Shown here piece by piece: positions 4,836-6,086 of a stretch of 6,086 bases of DNA; positions within the stretch are counted from its first letter, which is position 1; the number at the start of each line of letters is the position of its first letter. The translations under genes and the position numbers were made by a program. The notes beneath the pieces were generated by a model. It saw nothing but the letters and a program-made list of their open reading frames with translations. It did not search any database and was not told the DNA's origin. The DNA is taken from positions 1-6,086 of the forward strand of contig JBLFWJ010000186.1 of NCBI GenBank assembly GCA_047611425.1, read 5' to 3'. The stretch is from JBLFWJ01 sp047611425. GTDB lineage: Bacteria; Bacteroidota; Bacteroidia; UBA10329.

Positions 4836-6086
4836 TTAGTGTTGAACTACAATTTTGGTGGATAGAACCGTCAATTTGGAGCGGAATCGCACCACATACA
4901 ATCCTGAGGAAAGGTGTGACAATGAAATGGAGTTGTTTCCTGATTGGCCAGATGCCGTCATACAGACCTCCCCCATGGTATTTAACACTTCAAAAGTGCC
5001 GGTTGTAGGTAGCCCAAAAACAACCCGAATATTTAAATGGCCATTGGTTGGATTTGGAATTGCAAAAAGTGCCGGTGGATCGAGTGGGTTGGAATAGGCG
5101 CAATCAAAATTGATTGCAGTTAAGTTGAATTGTTTTTTTAAGAATTCCGCCATTGCACAGGGTCGATCTCGGATGAATTGACGATGGTATTCTAAGCTCG
5201 CTTCCCAGTCCGAACTGTTGGCTGGATTGCTCCATCGGTTGATGTGGTCGGGTACTTCTGGTTCATATTTACTTGCCATTTCATCAAATATTGGAAGTAG
5301 CCTTTCAGGCGCAAAAGTGGTCGCTAAATGATGAGTAAATCGGTTTAGCAAAGATTCTCGGAAAAACGAATTTTGCCACAGTTCGTTAAACATCATAGCG
5401 GGAATGTCAGCCTCGATTAAGTTTTCAAATGGGTCGGTTAGCGAAGCTGAAAAAGTGGCATCAAGATCATAAACGAGGAACCTCCATTTTGTTCCAATGC
5501 CTCTTTCCCTCCAAATCCTAACGTTATTCCAGGGCCAATCAAGGTTTCCGAAATAAAGTTGAAAGATCAAATAGGTGACGTAATTGTCCATGTCAAATTG
5601 TTGTTCAACAATTTGAAAATTAACAGGGTTCGATAGGTCGTTCGATTCTACAAAATCGACCAATTCTTTGTAATTATCTGGATTTCCGTCCTCGGTCAGG
5701 CTTAAGTTGGAGTAAATGATATCAACACTGTCTGGATTTACCTCGTAGCGTCTTTGCAAAAAGTACTTGTCCTGAGTTTCTTTTAGAGCACTGATACCCC
5801 AGTATTCGCCATTCAAGTAAGTTGCAACTGGTCTGCTTTGCTGATTATCCAGTGTACCATCAAGTCCTATAACGTGTTGAATGAAATCATCTCGAAAGAG
5901 ACAATTTTCTTGATACCAGTAAGTGAAAGACGAACGGAGCACAAAGTTTCTGAAGCCTTTTGTACTTCCAGAAAGAAACATATCGTGCTCAAACGTTGGC
6001 TTCTCATATTCGCACCTAGCGTATACACGCAATGATTTCTGTGGGGCGCTACGTGTTTTTTGACCTGAAATGCGCAGCCCCATATT
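4836..6086 (-). CDS. CotH-kinase-domain secreted protein with T9SS sorting tail, 5' end missing
   Basis: The frame is open through the right edge, so the signal peptide and start are outside the window; 416 codons are visible. The early part (GQKTRSAPQKSLRVYAR, about 7-23) and the block ATYLNGEYWGISALKETQDK (87-106) are typical of CotH-kinase (PF08757) proteins. So is KWRFLVYDLDATF (199-211), with the acidic D-L-D of the active region; CotH proteins are atypical protein kinases, known from spore coats. The conserved central YLIFQLYFGNLDWPWNNVRI precedes it. The C-terminal 75 residues, from AIPNPTNGHLNI (341-352) through SGLYVVRF to the end, form a Por/type A T9SS sorting domain. The protein should thus cross the outer membrane by the Bacteroidota type IX system and be released or surface-anchored. 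Substrate and role are unknown. It ends 86 bases before tyrS; a functional link between the two is not implied. Confidence 0.93.
   Translation of the reverse strand, partial: NMGLRISGQKTRSAPQKSLRVYARCEYEKPTFEHDMFLSGSTKGFRNFVLRSSFTYWYQENCLFRDDFIQHVIGLDGTLDNQQSRPVATYLNGEYWGISALKETQDKYFLQRRYEVNPDSVDIIYSNLSLTEDGNPDNYKELVDFVESNDLSNPVNFQIVEQQFDMDNYVTYLIFQLYFGNLDWPWNNVRIWRERGIGTKWRFLVYDLDATFSASLTDPFENLIEADIPAMMFNELWQNSFFRESLLNRFTHHLATTFAPERLLPIFDEMASKYEPEVPDHINRWSNPANSSDWEASLEYHRQFIRDRPCAMAEFLKKQFNLTAINFDCAYSNPLDPPALFAIPNPTNGHLNIRVVFGLPTTGTFEVLNTMGEVCMTASGQSGNNSISLSHLSSGLYVVRFRSKLTVLSTKIVVQH

Noticed and set aside
2678..5303. A 14-base match (ATTGGAAGTAGCCT) shared by the intron hairpin (2678-2691) and the CotH gene (5290-5303)
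   Set aside because: Flanking bases differ immediately on both sides and the CotH copy encodes ordinary domain residues. A chance match of this length in 6 kb is unlikely but possible.
1..6086. A new defence, CRISPR or toxin-antitoxin system
   Set aside because: No repeat-spacer array, nuclease, methylase, toxin pair or reverse transcriptase is seen. The unusual signal is the intron and its surrounding repeats.

Overview
The window reads as a piece of a Bacteroidota chromosome, probably from a Flavobacteriia-like lineage. The evidence is a large secreted protein ending in a type IX secretion (Por-type) sorting domain, a TAnnTTTG-like promoter box upstream of tyrS, sparse Shine-Dalgarno signals, and moderate AT-rich base composition. 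All convincing protein genes lie on the minus strand, so transcription runs from the right edge to the left.

Right part (about 3454-6086): the 3' part of a CotH-kinase-domain protein with a T9SS tail, cut by the right edge, is followed after 86 bases by a complete tyrS (tyrosyl-tRNA synthetase). The short gap holds a promoter-like box and three consecutive palindromes. A weak hairpin and then a perfect 26-bp palindrome lie downstream of tyrS, ahead of a two-TM hypothetical membrane protein gene (2806-3324).

Central part (about 1860-2834) has no protein gene and is the most unusual stretch. It holds what looks like a group II intron of about 680 nt on the plus strand (about 2152-2834). It has a GUGUG 5' end, a textbook domain V, and a domain VI with a single bulged branch-point A seven nucleotides from the 3' end. 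It encodes no reverse transcriptase; the presumed domain IV is a perfect 24-bp hairpin. Short GC-rich palindromic repeats interrupt its peripheral loops. It is inserted, antisense, at the 3' end of the membrane protein gene, whose last codons now come from intron sequence. Removing the intron in silico restores a short natural end to that gene. The 5' flank carries a long-range inverted repeat whose right arm ends exactly at the proposed intron boundary, plus another GC palindrome.

Left part (1-1860): two overlapping small ORFs of unknown function, then a clear yehS/DUF1456 gene. After it comes a membrane protein gene that appears broken, with no ATG/GTG/TTG start in its full frame and an in-frame TAG. 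Its stop overlaps by one base the start of a small probable secreted protein that runs off the left edge. Spacing suggests that yehS, the membrane protein and the secreted protein form one transcription unit.

There is no CRISPR array, no recognisable tRNA or rRNA, and no defence cassette. The noteworthy biology is the compact, ORF-less, repeat-studded group II intron and its insertion site.
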